From Vibrio agarivorans (GTDB lineage Bacteria > Pseudomonadota > Gammaproteobacteria > Enterobacterales > Vibrionaceae): a stretch of 64,000 nucleotides of DNA. The notes beneath the pieces are model-generated. The model saw only the letters and a program-made list of their open reading frames with translations, was not told the DNA's origin and ran no database searches. Numbering within the stretch: the first letter of the stretch is position 1; every line of letters starts with the position of its first letter. The DNA is taken from positions 1,150,241 through 1,214,240 of the forward strand of contig NZ_JAUFQF010000004.1 of the NCBI RefSeq assembly GCF_030409635.1, read 5' to 3'. The position numbers were made by a program, and so were the translations under genes. This document shows positions 8,830-16,397 of this stretch, one piece after another.

Positions 8830-11711
8830 AGTGTCGTCTCCATGACAGTAGAATGTGACGGGGCAAGGTCTTCCTGTGGGCTATCAGGAAGGAGGGCTTG
8901 CCAATAGTGTTTAAACTGATGTTGAAAGAAGTCAGGCGATAGGTGAGTATCGATGATGAGATACAGCGCACTGTCTCCGTGGTTGATTTTTTGCTGCTCA
9001 ACGGCAAAGCCTAGAGTTTGAAATTGCGCCATAAATCGAGCGACCTTAAGACTGCTAAGGCGTTTACGGTTTTGTACTAGTAGGCATTGGACATCGAAGT
9101 GACAAAACGGGCCTTCTTGAAAGAGCGCTTGCACTGCGGCCAAATCTGGTTGATTGAATTTGACACAGGTATACAGAGACAGGGTTTCTTGATGAACACA
9201 ATAAAATGGCGCGAGCTTTTTGAGTTGGGTTTGCTGCGTTGGACTCAGGGTTAACGCTTGCCCTTTATGCGAGAGCACTTGCCATGCCTGTTCAAGTTCT
9301 TTAAAGGAGAAAGCCGGTTGACTGCGAGCGGCAAAGGTATCATGGCAAAACAGCGTAAGATGCGTCGAGTCTGTATTGACCATCTGTTTGGGTAAGCTTG
9401 TAAACCAGAGTTGATATAAGTTTGTCTCGGGTTTTGCTGTGCTTGTCGCCCCATCCTTGTCTTTGACGACTCCTTTGGGATTTAGGCGATGAAAGAGCTT
9501 TGATGCACTCAAGGCCGGGCTGTAGTGCTTTTTCTCAATGTGAGGTAGCGCCGCATAGTCAGGGCAAAGCTGGGCTACCACACGAGAGATATCATTCGAG
9601 CCCGCTGGCATACCGAGGACATAACGCAGTTTGTCGCGCGAATAGCGCTCGTTTTTGTCTTTGACGAGGGCGAGAAATAACTCTAAGCCATGCAGGTAAT
9701 GGCGACGCGTCGTGGCGTAATGGGTATGACCCAACTCTTCGGTGATGACATCGAGCAACAGCGCGCTATTGACCTCACGCAGTGGCTGCCCTTCGAGCCA
9801 AAAGTGAAAACGGGCTTGACAGGTTTGCGGTGTGAGTAGTGAGCGTGTCAGCGGGCCTATCCCCATCAAGTGCTTCTCGTCTCGGTCAAAGGCGAGGGTG
9901 AGCCCTTGCAGCACCAGCAGCTGCGCGCCGCTGTGTCTGAGGTGGTGATAGCGCACCGATTGGCCAAAGAGCCCTTTGAGCGCTTGTGTCACCGGATACA
10001 AGTAGCGCCGCGCGCGATCGCCGATGGTCTCAAACGAAAACCCAAGCAAAGGATCGTCTTTACACCCTCCCTCTTTTATTTTTTGCAGCACACGCACCAG
10101 CTTTGCCGCCTCGCTTGGCAAGTAGGCGTGCACGGTGCGCGGTTTCTTGTTTTTTGTATCCCCTTCTTTTGTCTTGGTGATCTCAATGATAAAGCATTGG
10201 CGATCTTGTGGGTGAACGCTGATATCACCGAGCCTCAAGCGCAGCGTCTCCCCGCGGCGCAACGTAGCATAAAAACCTAATAGGGCGGCCACCGCGCAGA
10301 AAATTCGCTGCATGCCATGCCCCCCTGGCGCATTTAACAATGTTTCGACTAAGCTGTCGATGTGCTCTGGCATAAGACAAAATGGGTCTACCTTGCTTGG
10401 TAAACTGGGCGACTGAAACAGGCTCAGATCTAAGTGGTCGATGAGCGAGTGCTGCGCCATAGAGCAAAGAAATTGATAGAAATGGTAGCCGTCGCTGCTA
10501 TCGTCAAGTCGTGTCCACTGCTCACGAACCCACTCATGCAGAGCGTCAGGCGTGATGGCGGTAGCAAAGCTCAGTGGGGTGAGGTGTGAGTGAAAGTTGT
10601 TGTAGCGCACAATCGATTGACCGTGGAGTTTCTCGCGTTTGACGCCACCTTCGACAAACAGGGTCTCGGTGCGATGAAAAAGCAGCGCTGGGAGAATATT
10701 GTCCTCTTGCCAGTCGGGCGCTTTAGGCTTGGGTATGATGCGGCCTTGGCGCAAGTTTTGGTGATAGCGGATCAACGCTTTGTGTGGCCAGGTGGTGGCG
10801 CTTTTCTTTTTCGATGTCACGGTTGGGGTGAACGATGGCGGCGTATAGAGCGCTTTTTGCTCACTGGCCGTAAGCGTATTGGTGCGCACGGGATGGAGCG
10901 TTGCCACATGGCGCGTCGGATCGCACACGTCTTTGAGAAGGGAGGCGCCAAGCTCATGATGATAATACCAAAGGCAGGCAAACGCGCGCTGCCATTGGTG
11001 CGTGCTGATTGGCTCAAGATAATATGGCTCACCTGATACCCAGTCATTGAGCGCTTCGGTCAGTGCTTTGATACTGAGCACTTCGCTCGGCGATTGATAG
11101 TATTGCTCTAGAGCGCGATAGGCGACGGGGGAAAGCGGGTATCGCGTAAAACTGGGTGTGCTTTTGCTGGCAAAGGCGGCAATATCAATTCGGTGTATGA
11201 CTTTGAGCGTGTATTGACCGTCAAACCACTCGATGGCGTCTGGGTTTTGTAAGATGGCTTGCCAGTCTTTTAGCGGCAGTGGCGCGACTTCAATGTTAAG
11301 CAAGAGCAAGGTCCATCCCAGGTGTGCCCAGCGCGTTTGATAAAATGCGGGGCTTTGCAAGCGATGACCGTCAAGCAGCGCAGTGGCTTGCTCGCTATGG
11401 GCTAATATCGACATCATCCATTCCCGATTCGTGTCGCGCCATTGGGTGCTAGCTACTTCAGGTATTGGCCAGTGATTGACCTCTTTGAGGTAATACAGAC
11501 ATTGATCGCGCGCTTTCTTTCGTCGCCGTTGACGACCATCTTTGATTTGCGAGATGGCCAAGTTGAGGCGTTTGAGCTGCTCTGGCGTGATTTCTCTTGC
11601 TTGCGGCGCAAGTGTCGTGAGCACCCACTCAATTTCCTCAAGTGGCTCAACGTCAAGCCCATTAGTGTGGTGGTAGTCGCAGATCCACTTGGCACAAAGC
11701 CGTTGCTCCAT
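8826..11711 (-). CDS. gmtZ: Large tyrosine recombinase-like protein, likely GmtZ (Gamma-Mobile-Trio)
   Basis: 961 residues. The catalytic tyrosine-recombinase domain sits in the middle: Arg in YATLRRGETLRLRLGD (about 482), a Lys-rich strand TKTKEGDTKNKK, the complete HxxR box HHLRHSGAQLL (about 588), ELGHTHYATT (about 660) and candidate Tyr in RRHYLHG (about 670). About 450 N-terminal and 290 C-terminal residues have no motif I recognise. Its ATG overlaps the gmtY stop (TAATG) with a strong GGAGG. The name rests on size, domain content and position third in an X-Y-Z order that I recall for Gamma-Mobile-Trio elements; no database search was made. Confidence 0.75.
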   Translation of the reverse strand: MEQRLCAKWICDYHHTNGLDVEPLEEIEWVLTTLAPQAREITPEQLKRLNLAISQIKDGRQRRRKKARDQCLYYLKEVNHWPIPEVASTQWRDTNREWMMSILAHSEQATALLDGHRLQSPAFYQTRWAHLGWTLLLLNIEVAPLPLKDWQAILQNPDAIEWFDGQYTLKVIHRIDIAAFASKSTPSFTRYPLSPVAYRALEQYYQSPSEVLSIKALTEALNDWVSGEPYYLEPISTHQWQRAFACLWYYHHELGASLLKDVCDPTRHVATLHPVRTNTLTASEQKALYTPPSFTPTVTSKKKSATTWPHKALIRYHQNLRQGRIIPKPKAPDWQEDNILPALLFHRTETLFVEGGVKREKLHGQSIVRYNNFHSHLTPLSFATAITPDALHEWVREQWTRLDDSSDGYHFYQFLCSMAQHSLIDHLDLSLFQSPSLPSKVDPFCLMPEHIDSLVETLLNAPGGHGMQRIFCAVAALLGFYATLRRGETLRLRLGDISVHPQDRQCFIIEITKTKEGDTKNKKPRTVHAYLPSEAAKLVRVLQKIKEGGCKDDPLLGFSFETIGDRARRYLYPVTQALKGLFGQSVRYHHLRHSGAQLLVLQGLTLAFDRDEKHLMGIGPLTRSLLTPQTCQARFHFWLEGQPLREVNSALLLDVITEELGHTHYATTRRHYLHGLELFLALVKDKNERYSRDKLRYVLGMPAGSNDISRVVAQLCPDYAALPHIEKKHYSPALSASKLFHRLNPKGVVKDKDGATSTAKPETNLYQLWFTSLPKQMVNTDSTHLTLFCHDTFAARSQPAFSFKELEQAWQVLSHKGQALTLSPTQQTQLKKLAPFYCVHQETLSLYTCVKFNQPDLAAVQALFQEGPFCHFDVQCLLVQNRKRLSSLKVARFMAQFQTLGFAVEQQKINHGDSALYLIIDTHLSPDFFQHQFKHYWQALLPDSPQEDLAPSHSTVMETTL

Positions 11712-13303
11712 TAGGCCACCTCCGTTTTGAGTCCGATGTGTTCAATGCCCTCATTGAGAAAGCGCTTTAAGGTGTGTTTTGCCGTCGGGTAAATCATGTC
11801 ACTGCCCAGTCCCTCCCCTAGCTCGCTGTGCCCCATCAGATAATCAATCTCTTGCAGTGATAGACGCACCTTATTGTTCGCAAGAGCATGCTGAGCAAAG
11901 TGGTGGCGCAGCTGGTACGGCACTACCGCTTCGCCTGGGTAGAGTGCTTGCCATCGCACGGCCATAAATAGTCTCAAGCTTTTGGCGGTAATGGTGTGTG
12001 TTTGGTATTTCTCATCGAGCAGGCACCACAAGTGTGGGAATGAACAAGCGACGCCGCGCATACGCAAATTGTGTTGCACGTGCTGATAGCGCTTAATTCG
12101 CGCTCTCAGGCCATCACACAGCCAGATAGGGCGGTGCTTGCCTTTATCGCGCACGATGGCCTCTCTCAGGTTAAAACACCATTGTCTTTCAATGCTGATG
12201 TGATGGGTGGGGCGCGTGCCGGTCAGTGCGATCAGCAGCAAAGACAGCTCAAAGGCATAAAAGTTGTGCAGCGTTTTTAAGCTCTCAAGGCTGTGCTCAG
12301 CGCGCTCGAGTGATTGCCCTTCTCGCTCAAGAGCCTGAAACAAGCGTTTGACCTGATGGTTGGCGATGGGGCGTATCGAGCCAATTTGGATAAAGGGCAA
12401 CGCATGATGTGTTCGGGTAGCTGAGCCCATCTCAAGGTGAAACGCTTCAATGCTGCCTGGGGTTTGTAGGTGCGGGGGCAACGCGTGAGAGGAGTGCAGT
12501 AAGCCTATTTTACGATTCGAGCAAGGCGTTAGGACATCTAGGCTCTCGTTGTATATGTCGGTTGGGATGGCTTTGAGCAGGCGATTGAGATAGTTATTGT
12601 AGTGATGAAAGAGCTCATGACGGATCTCATCACTGGTGCTGATTTGATAACGCAGCGCGCAGGGGTGATGGAGGCGCATTTCGCCCAAAATGACGGCTTT
12701 GGCTGTGACGGGCAGGGTAGAGTCACATTTCACCATGTTATCAAAATAGCCAAACAGGCGATCGCGCCTGACTAAGTGTTCGCCCTTGAGTCGGGTGGGG
12801 GTGCGCCACTTTGTGTGCAGAAAACGCAGAAAAGTGCGTTTTTCTTGGCGTGATAACACCCAAATGTCAGCCGCACGCTGGGTTTGTGTGAGCGCAAGAG
12901 AGAACCACTCATTGAGCCCTTTGGGAATAGGTTGCCATAGCCACTCTGTGCCAGTTTTCGCCGGGTACGGCAGTGCGTACTCGACCCAAGAGATCTTACA
13001 GTTGACCTGAGTTGAGCGAAGACGATAAGGGCCGCAGGGCTGGCTGCTGGTGACCACTTTGATGTCCGGGAAGTCTTCTATACTTTGGCAACCCTCTAGG
13101 CCGCCGGTGAGCCACAGATACAAAAAGTGAAACAGTGCGCGGTCGTAGGCGGTGACTTTGTCTCTTTTTTGTTTGTGGGTGGGGTAATAGCGTTTAAGGC
13201 GCATGAGGGCACTGAGCAGTTTAAGGGCGTGAGCGCGTGCCTTAGGTGGCGGCGCGCCGGCGCTCTGGGCTCGATTTTTGTTGGCGATAGCGGCAATGCT
13301 CAT
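11711..13303 (-). CDS. gmtY: Tyrosine recombinase-like protein, likely GmtY (Gamma-Mobile-Trio)
   Basis: 530 residues from ATG 13303, which has AAGGAG 8 nt upstream; the frame is open to 13336, but that start lacks a site. The catalytic domain is C-terminal: Arg in LTGTRPTHHI (about 364), a Lys-containing stretch DKGKHRP, PYQLRHHFAQHAL (about 465), LMGHSELG (about 491) and candidate Tyr in DMIYPT (about 503). The first position of HxxR is Tyr. The gmtX stop codon lies inside its Shine-Dalgarno (AAGGAGTGA) and only 4 bases separate the genes, so they are coupled. The family name is inferred from order and size. Confidence 0.75.
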   Translation of the reverse strand: MSIAAIANKNRAQSAGAPPPKARAHALKLLSALMRLKRYYPTHKQKRDKVTAYDRALFHFLYLWLTGGLEGCQSIEDFPDIKVVTSSQPCGPYRLRSTQVNCKISWVEYALPYPAKTGTEWLWQPIPKGLNEWFSLALTQTQRAADIWVLSRQEKRTFLRFLHTKWRTPTRLKGEHLVRRDRLFGYFDNMVKCDSTLPVTAKAVILGEMRLHHPCALRYQISTSDEIRHELFHHYNNYLNRLLKAIPTDIYNESLDVLTPCSNRKIGLLHSSHALPPHLQTPGSIEAFHLEMGSATRTHHALPFIQIGSIRPIANHQVKRLFQALEREGQSLERAEHSLESLKTLHNFYAFELSLLLIALTGTRPTHHISIERQWCFNLREAIVRDKGKHRPIWLCDGLRARIKRYQHVQHNLRMRGVACSFPHLWCLLDEKYQTHTITAKSLRLFMAVRWQALYPGEAVVPYQLRHHFAQHALANNKVRLSLQEIDYLMGHSELGEGLGSDMIYPTAKHTLKRFLNEGIEHIGLKTEVA

Positions 13304-13307
13304 TGGC

Positions 13308-13799
13308 TCACTCCTTGTGACAGGCGCGCAGCGCACTCGGGGTGACGCCGGCCCATTTGGCGAGCTTCGCCTTGGTAGGTACGCGCTTTTGTGGTGTCGG
13401 TGCGAGATCTTTTAGGCGCTCTTGGCGCAGTGCGAGACTTGGCAAGGACAGACTCGATAACTGATGAGTGAGGGCGGGCTGAATCAAGTTGAGCGTATTG
13501 ATAGCTACGTCCTCATGCTCATGAAAGTAGAGTCTGACGTGGTGGCGTTTAGCCCCGGGGTGCTGTTTCAGAAATTCAAAAAGGGGATCAAAACAGAGCA
13601 GGCAATACGGCGCCTCTGGCTCGGGTAAGGTCGTGTGCAGGGTGATGTCACTCAATAGCGCTTCGAGTGTCAGATCGTCAATGTCGGCCAGTCCCCCCTG
13701 GGCGCTCAGGGTAAAAGGCTGCGCCTGTATCAGCGCCATGACGCTGGGGTGATAGTGGTAGTTCAGTTCCCGAAGAGGGATGTTTTTGTGTCTGGCCAT
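13308..13799 (-). CDS. gmtX: Small protein with C-terminal HTH-like segment, likely GmtX (Gamma-Mobile-Trio)
   Basis: 163 residues from ATG 13799, chosen because AAGGAG lies 5 nt upstream; a longer TTG start at 13835 has no such site. The C terminus TKAKLAKWAGVTPSALRAC looks like a helix-turn-helix recognition segment, so it may bind DNA. The rest is not recognised. It is the first gene of the leftward block X-Y-Z-clamp-like, all with overlaps or 4-bp gaps, so the four are surely one transcript. Assignment to GmtX is by size and position. Confidence 0.7.
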   Translation of the reverse strand: MARHKNIPLRELNYHYHPSVMALIQAQPFTLSAQGGLADIDDLTLEALLSDITLHTTLPEPEAPYCLLCFDPLFEFLKQHPGAKRHHVRLYFHEHEDVAINTLNLIQPALTHQLSSLSLPSLALRQERLKDLAPTPQKRVPTKAKLAKWAGVTPSALRACHKE

Positions 13800-13845
13800 A
13801 GCGCTCCTTGCATATTGATGTATTGGCGTTGTCAAGATAAGAACA

Positions 13846-13916
13846 TTGAGCCATACACATTAATTTCTTGGTTCTCATTTTTAAGTCAGTGATTCTGCTT
13901 CAAAAATGAGCCATAC
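13846..13916. repeat. Repeats upstream of gmtX, possible operator or recombinase sites
   Basis: TGAGCCATAC occurs twice, near 13847 and 13907, about 60 bp apart. Between and overlapping the second copy, CTCATTTTT (13874-13882) and AAAAATGAG (13902-13910) form a 9-bp perfect inverted repeat with a 19-nt spacer. The position 50-120 bp upstream of the gmtX start fits a regulated promoter. Confidence 0.5.
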
Positions 13917-14025
13917 CTTATGATATGCGCCAGATTGATATGAGAATCAAGGTTTTGTTTGAAATTTGAGCGATTGATCGCATTAGTTTTAGTTAAAGTG
14001 GTTGCGAATATGCACTACATATGCA

Positions 14026-14070
14026 TATGCAACTTGCTGTGTTGTTCTGTTGTTTTTGGGTATGCAACTT
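14026..14070. repeat. Direct repeat TATGCAACTT upstream of the recombinase operon
   Basis: TATGCAACTT occurs at 14026-14035 and 14061-14070, 35 bp apart. The first copy overlaps the palindromic CATATGCATATG stretch. Repeats of this size near recombinase genes may be protein-binding or arm-type sites. Confidence 0.4.
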
Positions 14071-14499
14071 CGTGGTTTTTTATGGGTTAAGTGATGGGTG
14101 TGGCAGGGGCGTCTGTACGAAACGGCGCACGCTTAGCACGGCGGTCGAAAGTGACTTTGTTGTGCTGGCAATGCTGTGCTGGCTTTGCTGTGACCGATGA
14201 TGCGGAGATGAGTAAGTTTGGAGAGCCATCTCGAGGCGACATGTCGATGAGGGAACTGGGTGCTCGGACGGATTTACGCATCACGTATCGAGTGTGTTGT
14301 TGAGTGCGACAGCGACAGATAGCGGCGTGAAATGTGCTCATTGCGGCGCAAAAAAGTGGTGAGTGGGTTATCTTTGGTCTCAGTGAAAGTGTTTGGCTTG
14401 AGACGGTTTTGCGTTGAAATGAGACGCAGGCTTTGTGCGGAGCCTTTGTAAGGCGTTGTTTTTGCTTGTTCTCTTCAAGTGGCCCCAATGGTTGCCCGC

Positions 14500-14769
14500 G
14501 ATCGAGACCCTTAGGGAGATCGAAAAAAACGCTTACAAATCAACAACAATCACCCTCTTGATCCTAGCGCCGTCTCACCGAGTCAATCTAAGGTTGGTTT
14601 TTTGCAGCGCTGGCTATAACTTACTATCAATCATAGGGTTACTTAGAAATCTAGTTTGATCCTAGTGTAGATCTTGTTGTTCGGTTTATCCAGAAAAAAG
14701 CGCAAAAATGGAGGGGTGAGCACACGGCAAGATCATTATAAATGGGAACTTTTGAATAAACGGGAGATC
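14500..14769. other. GATC-rich segment with a DnaA-box-like sequence
   Basis: Seven GATC sites start at 14500, 14518, 14560, 14658, 14670, 14731 and 14766, against about one expected in 270 bp. TTGATCCTAG occurs twice (14558 and 14656). TTATCCAGA at 14686-14694 is one base from the DnaA box TTATCCACA. This resembles Dam-regulated origins or promoters but is only suggestive. Confidence 0.3.
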
Positions 14770-15004
14770 AGAGCAGCTAGTAATTCTCTATTGTACAGTT
14801 TTAAGTATGCCTGACTTCCAGAGATCGTAGGCTCTTTGACATCTCGAATTAGTGATAACTTTTCAAGTTCTCAAGCCTGCATCTTCAAGTTGAACGGGTA
14901 TATCTAAATGTTCATGAGCGCTTTTCTCAGCACACGCCCAATCAATAGCGTCAGAACTTATTATCATCAGTGGGTGTAAAAGCAGCCTCGTAGGGCGACT
15001 ATGG

Positions 15005-15217
15005 TTATCCTAAGAAGATGTATTTAAGGGCTGCGATAAGTACCGCCACGCCAACACCGAACATGAATTTTTTAATCCATGATAAGTCTGTTTTGATTTC
15101 GCTTAAGTCAGCTTTTAAGTCCTTGTGAAGCACTTCAAGATCACTTTTAGTTGCAGCTTCATTGCCATACATTTCACCGAAAAGGTTTACCATTTCTTCG
15201 GCTTGCTTTTCATTCAT
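15005..15217 (-). pseudogene. DUF1640-like coiled-coil membrane protein, apparently 5'-truncated
   Basis: 70 residues from the only in-frame ATG: NEKQAEEMVNLFGEMYG, then ATKSDLEVLHKDLKAD (coiled coil) and a C-terminal membrane segment FMFGVGVAVLIAALKYI. This order is that of DUF1640 proteins. The frame stays open upstream to 15265 and encodes KAIKRLQSAG just before the Met, matching the family's conserved N-terminal helix, but no start codon exists before the stop at 15266. The gene therefore seems cut at its 5' end by a rearrangement near 15250; it could also be expressed from the internal ATG. Confidence 0.6.
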
Positions 15218-15450
15218 ACCTGCGCTTTGTAAACGCTTGATTGCCTTATAGTACCAACTCTGACGCTAGGAAATCGGCCACATAGACGCTGAGCGTTATA
15301 CCTATTGCCTCGTGGTGTGCCCACGTCAGTAACACATCGGTTCGCTGATAGTTCAGTGCGGTATTGACCAGTAGTGGAATGTAATGGGCAGGGGGAGCGC
15401 CAGCACCCTCGCGACCTGGTTGATGTTCGAATTTGATGTTTGTAGCAAGG

Positions 15451-15711
15451 CTATACGCCGTAATGAAACCGCAATTGAGCGATAAGAATGGTATTGTCTT
15501 GATAACGGTAGACGATGCGATGCTCATCATTGATGCGGCGTGACCAATACCCAGATAAGCCGTGTTTGAGTGGTTCTGGTTTTCCTAGGCCATTGTAGGG
15601 TTCACGCTGTATATCTTTTATTAGCGTATTGACCCTTTTGAGGAGCTTCTTATCGGTTTTTTGCCAGTATAGGTAATCTTCCCAAGCATTGGTTGAGAAA
15701 GTGAGTTTCAT
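15451..15711 (-). CDS. yoeB: YoeB-family toxin (ribosome-dependent mRNA endonuclease)
   Basis: 86 residues with the RelE/YoeB pattern: LYWQKTDKKLLKRVNTLIKD, GLGKPEPLKH (catalytic Glu), LSGYWSRRINDEHRIVY (catalytic Arg) and the C-terminal HY pair. Family members cleave mRNA at the ribosomal A site when released from YefM. Its start overlaps the yefM stop by 4 bp, the standard antitoxin-first operon. Confidence 0.93.
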   Translation of the reverse strand: MKLTFSTNAWEDYLYWQKTDKKLLKRVNTLIKDIQREPYNGLGKPEPLKHGLSGYWSRRINDEHRIVYRYQDNTILIAQLRFHYGV

Positions 15712-15959
15712 TCAAGGAGCTCTCTTTCTTGCCCATTGCCAGACTCCAGTTCTGCCATAGATTCAAGTAATCGACGAGCATTCATCGGAGCACGCAATAG
15801 GTAGGTGGTTTCTTGCATCGCTTCATAATCCTCAAGAGAAATCATGACGACAGGTGCTTCGCTTTTGCGTGTAATGATTACTGGAGCATGATCATTACAT
15901 ACTTTTTGCATAGTAGTAGCAAGGTTTGCTCTGGCGGCTGTGTAGCTAATTGCGTCCAT
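15708..15959 (-). CDS. yefM: YefM-family antitoxin
   Basis: 83 residues of the Phd/YefM fold: MDAISYTAARANLATTMQKV, then ITRKSEAPVVMISLEDYEAM, with the acidic C terminus that neutralises YoeB. GGAG lies 6 nt before the ATG. The protein probably represses its own promoter together with YoeB, at the palindromes just upstream. Confidence 0.93.
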   Translation of the reverse strand: MDAISYTAARANLATTMQKVCNDHAPVIITRKSEAPVVMISLEDYEAMQETTYLLRAPMNARRLLESMAELESGNGQERELLE

Positions 15960-15976
15960 TTTTACTCCAAAGTGTT

Positions 15977-15997
15977 CATGTACGTATTTATGTACAT
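15977..15997. promoter_or_regulatory. Candidate YefM-YoeB operator
   Basis: CATGTACG (15977-15984) and ATGTACAT (15990-15997) share the core TGTAC and lie 18-38 bp upstream of yefM. In E. coli the YefM-YoeB complex binds adjacent long and short palindromes with core TGTACA. The assignment rests on that similarity. Confidence 0.6.
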
Positions 15998-16355
15998 AGT
16001 CTAAAGGGGCGTATAAGAATGTTCAAGTCAGATCGTAGGTTTTGTAAAAGAGAAAATACAGAACACCTATGTTCTTAACTATCTACATTCTAGAACCAGG
16101 CTTCATGCGACTTGAGAGCCTTATCGGTACTAACGGAAATAGTACGGACCGTTACCCTTCGGCACCTTACCCAAATGTATTCAATCTATAACTCACCAGT
16201 TCAAGTACTTACTGGTGAACGCTTATGCTTGGCGCATCTCGTTGAGCGTCATGAACGGCTCATATTACTCTACATTTATTGATAACTTAAGGTGTCAATA
16301 AAACCTAAAGTTTCAGATAATGAGTAGACTAAGTTACTTAAATTTGGATAAGATG
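15998..16355. other. Divergent intergenic region between yefM and hipA-like gene
   Basis: No gene seen. TCACCAGT (16193-16200) and ACTGGTGA (16211-16218) make an 8-bp hairpin whose loop contains the palindrome AAGTACTT. The stretch should hold the yefM and hipA promoters. Confidence 0.45.
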
Positions 16356-16385
16356 AATTTATGAGTAAAGTAGCTCTCATAAATT
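16356..16385. promoter_or_regulatory. Perfect inverted repeat just upstream of hipA: candidate HipB operator
   Basis: AATTTATGAG (16356-16365) and CTCATAAATT (16376-16385) form a perfect 10-bp inverted repeat with a 10-nt spacer, ending 12 bp before the start codon. HipB-type proteins bind such repeats to repress their operon. The sequence is not the E. coli HipB operator TATCC-N8-GGATA. Confidence 0.6.
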
Positions 16386-16397
16386 AGGGGGGTATTA

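Larger units (their letters stand above)
13800..15004. other. Long region without a convincing gene upstream of the recombinase operon
   Basis: About 1.2 kb. Open frames exist on both strands (for example 14087-14488 minus) but have no Shine-Dalgarno and an unusual Arg/Ser-rich composition. The left part should hold the gmtX promoter and contains repeats listed separately. The part 14500-14770 is rich in GATC. It could contain recombination sites, a non-coding RNA or an origin-like element; none is shown. Confidence 0.5.

Noticed and set aside
9870..11036. Rightward open frames of 136 and 148 codons inside gmtZ
   Set aside because: They are antisense to a long gene with clear recombinase motifs, have no ribosome site and show Arg/Gly-rich shadow composition.
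14087..14488. 133-codon leftward frame upstream of gmtX
   Set aside because: No Shine-Dalgarno, Ser/Arg/Cys-rich low-quality composition, no recognisable domain. It may be a non-coding part of the island.
15246..15530. 94-codon leftward frame overlapping yoeB
   Set aside because: Its first 80 bases lie inside yoeB in another frame and there is no ribosome site. The part after yoeB could be remnant DNA, but no family is recognised.
15218..16397. Superintegron cassettes with attC sites around the toxin-antitoxin genes
   Set aside because: No VCR-like attC sequence with its conserved core sites could be found between modules, and gene orientations alternate.
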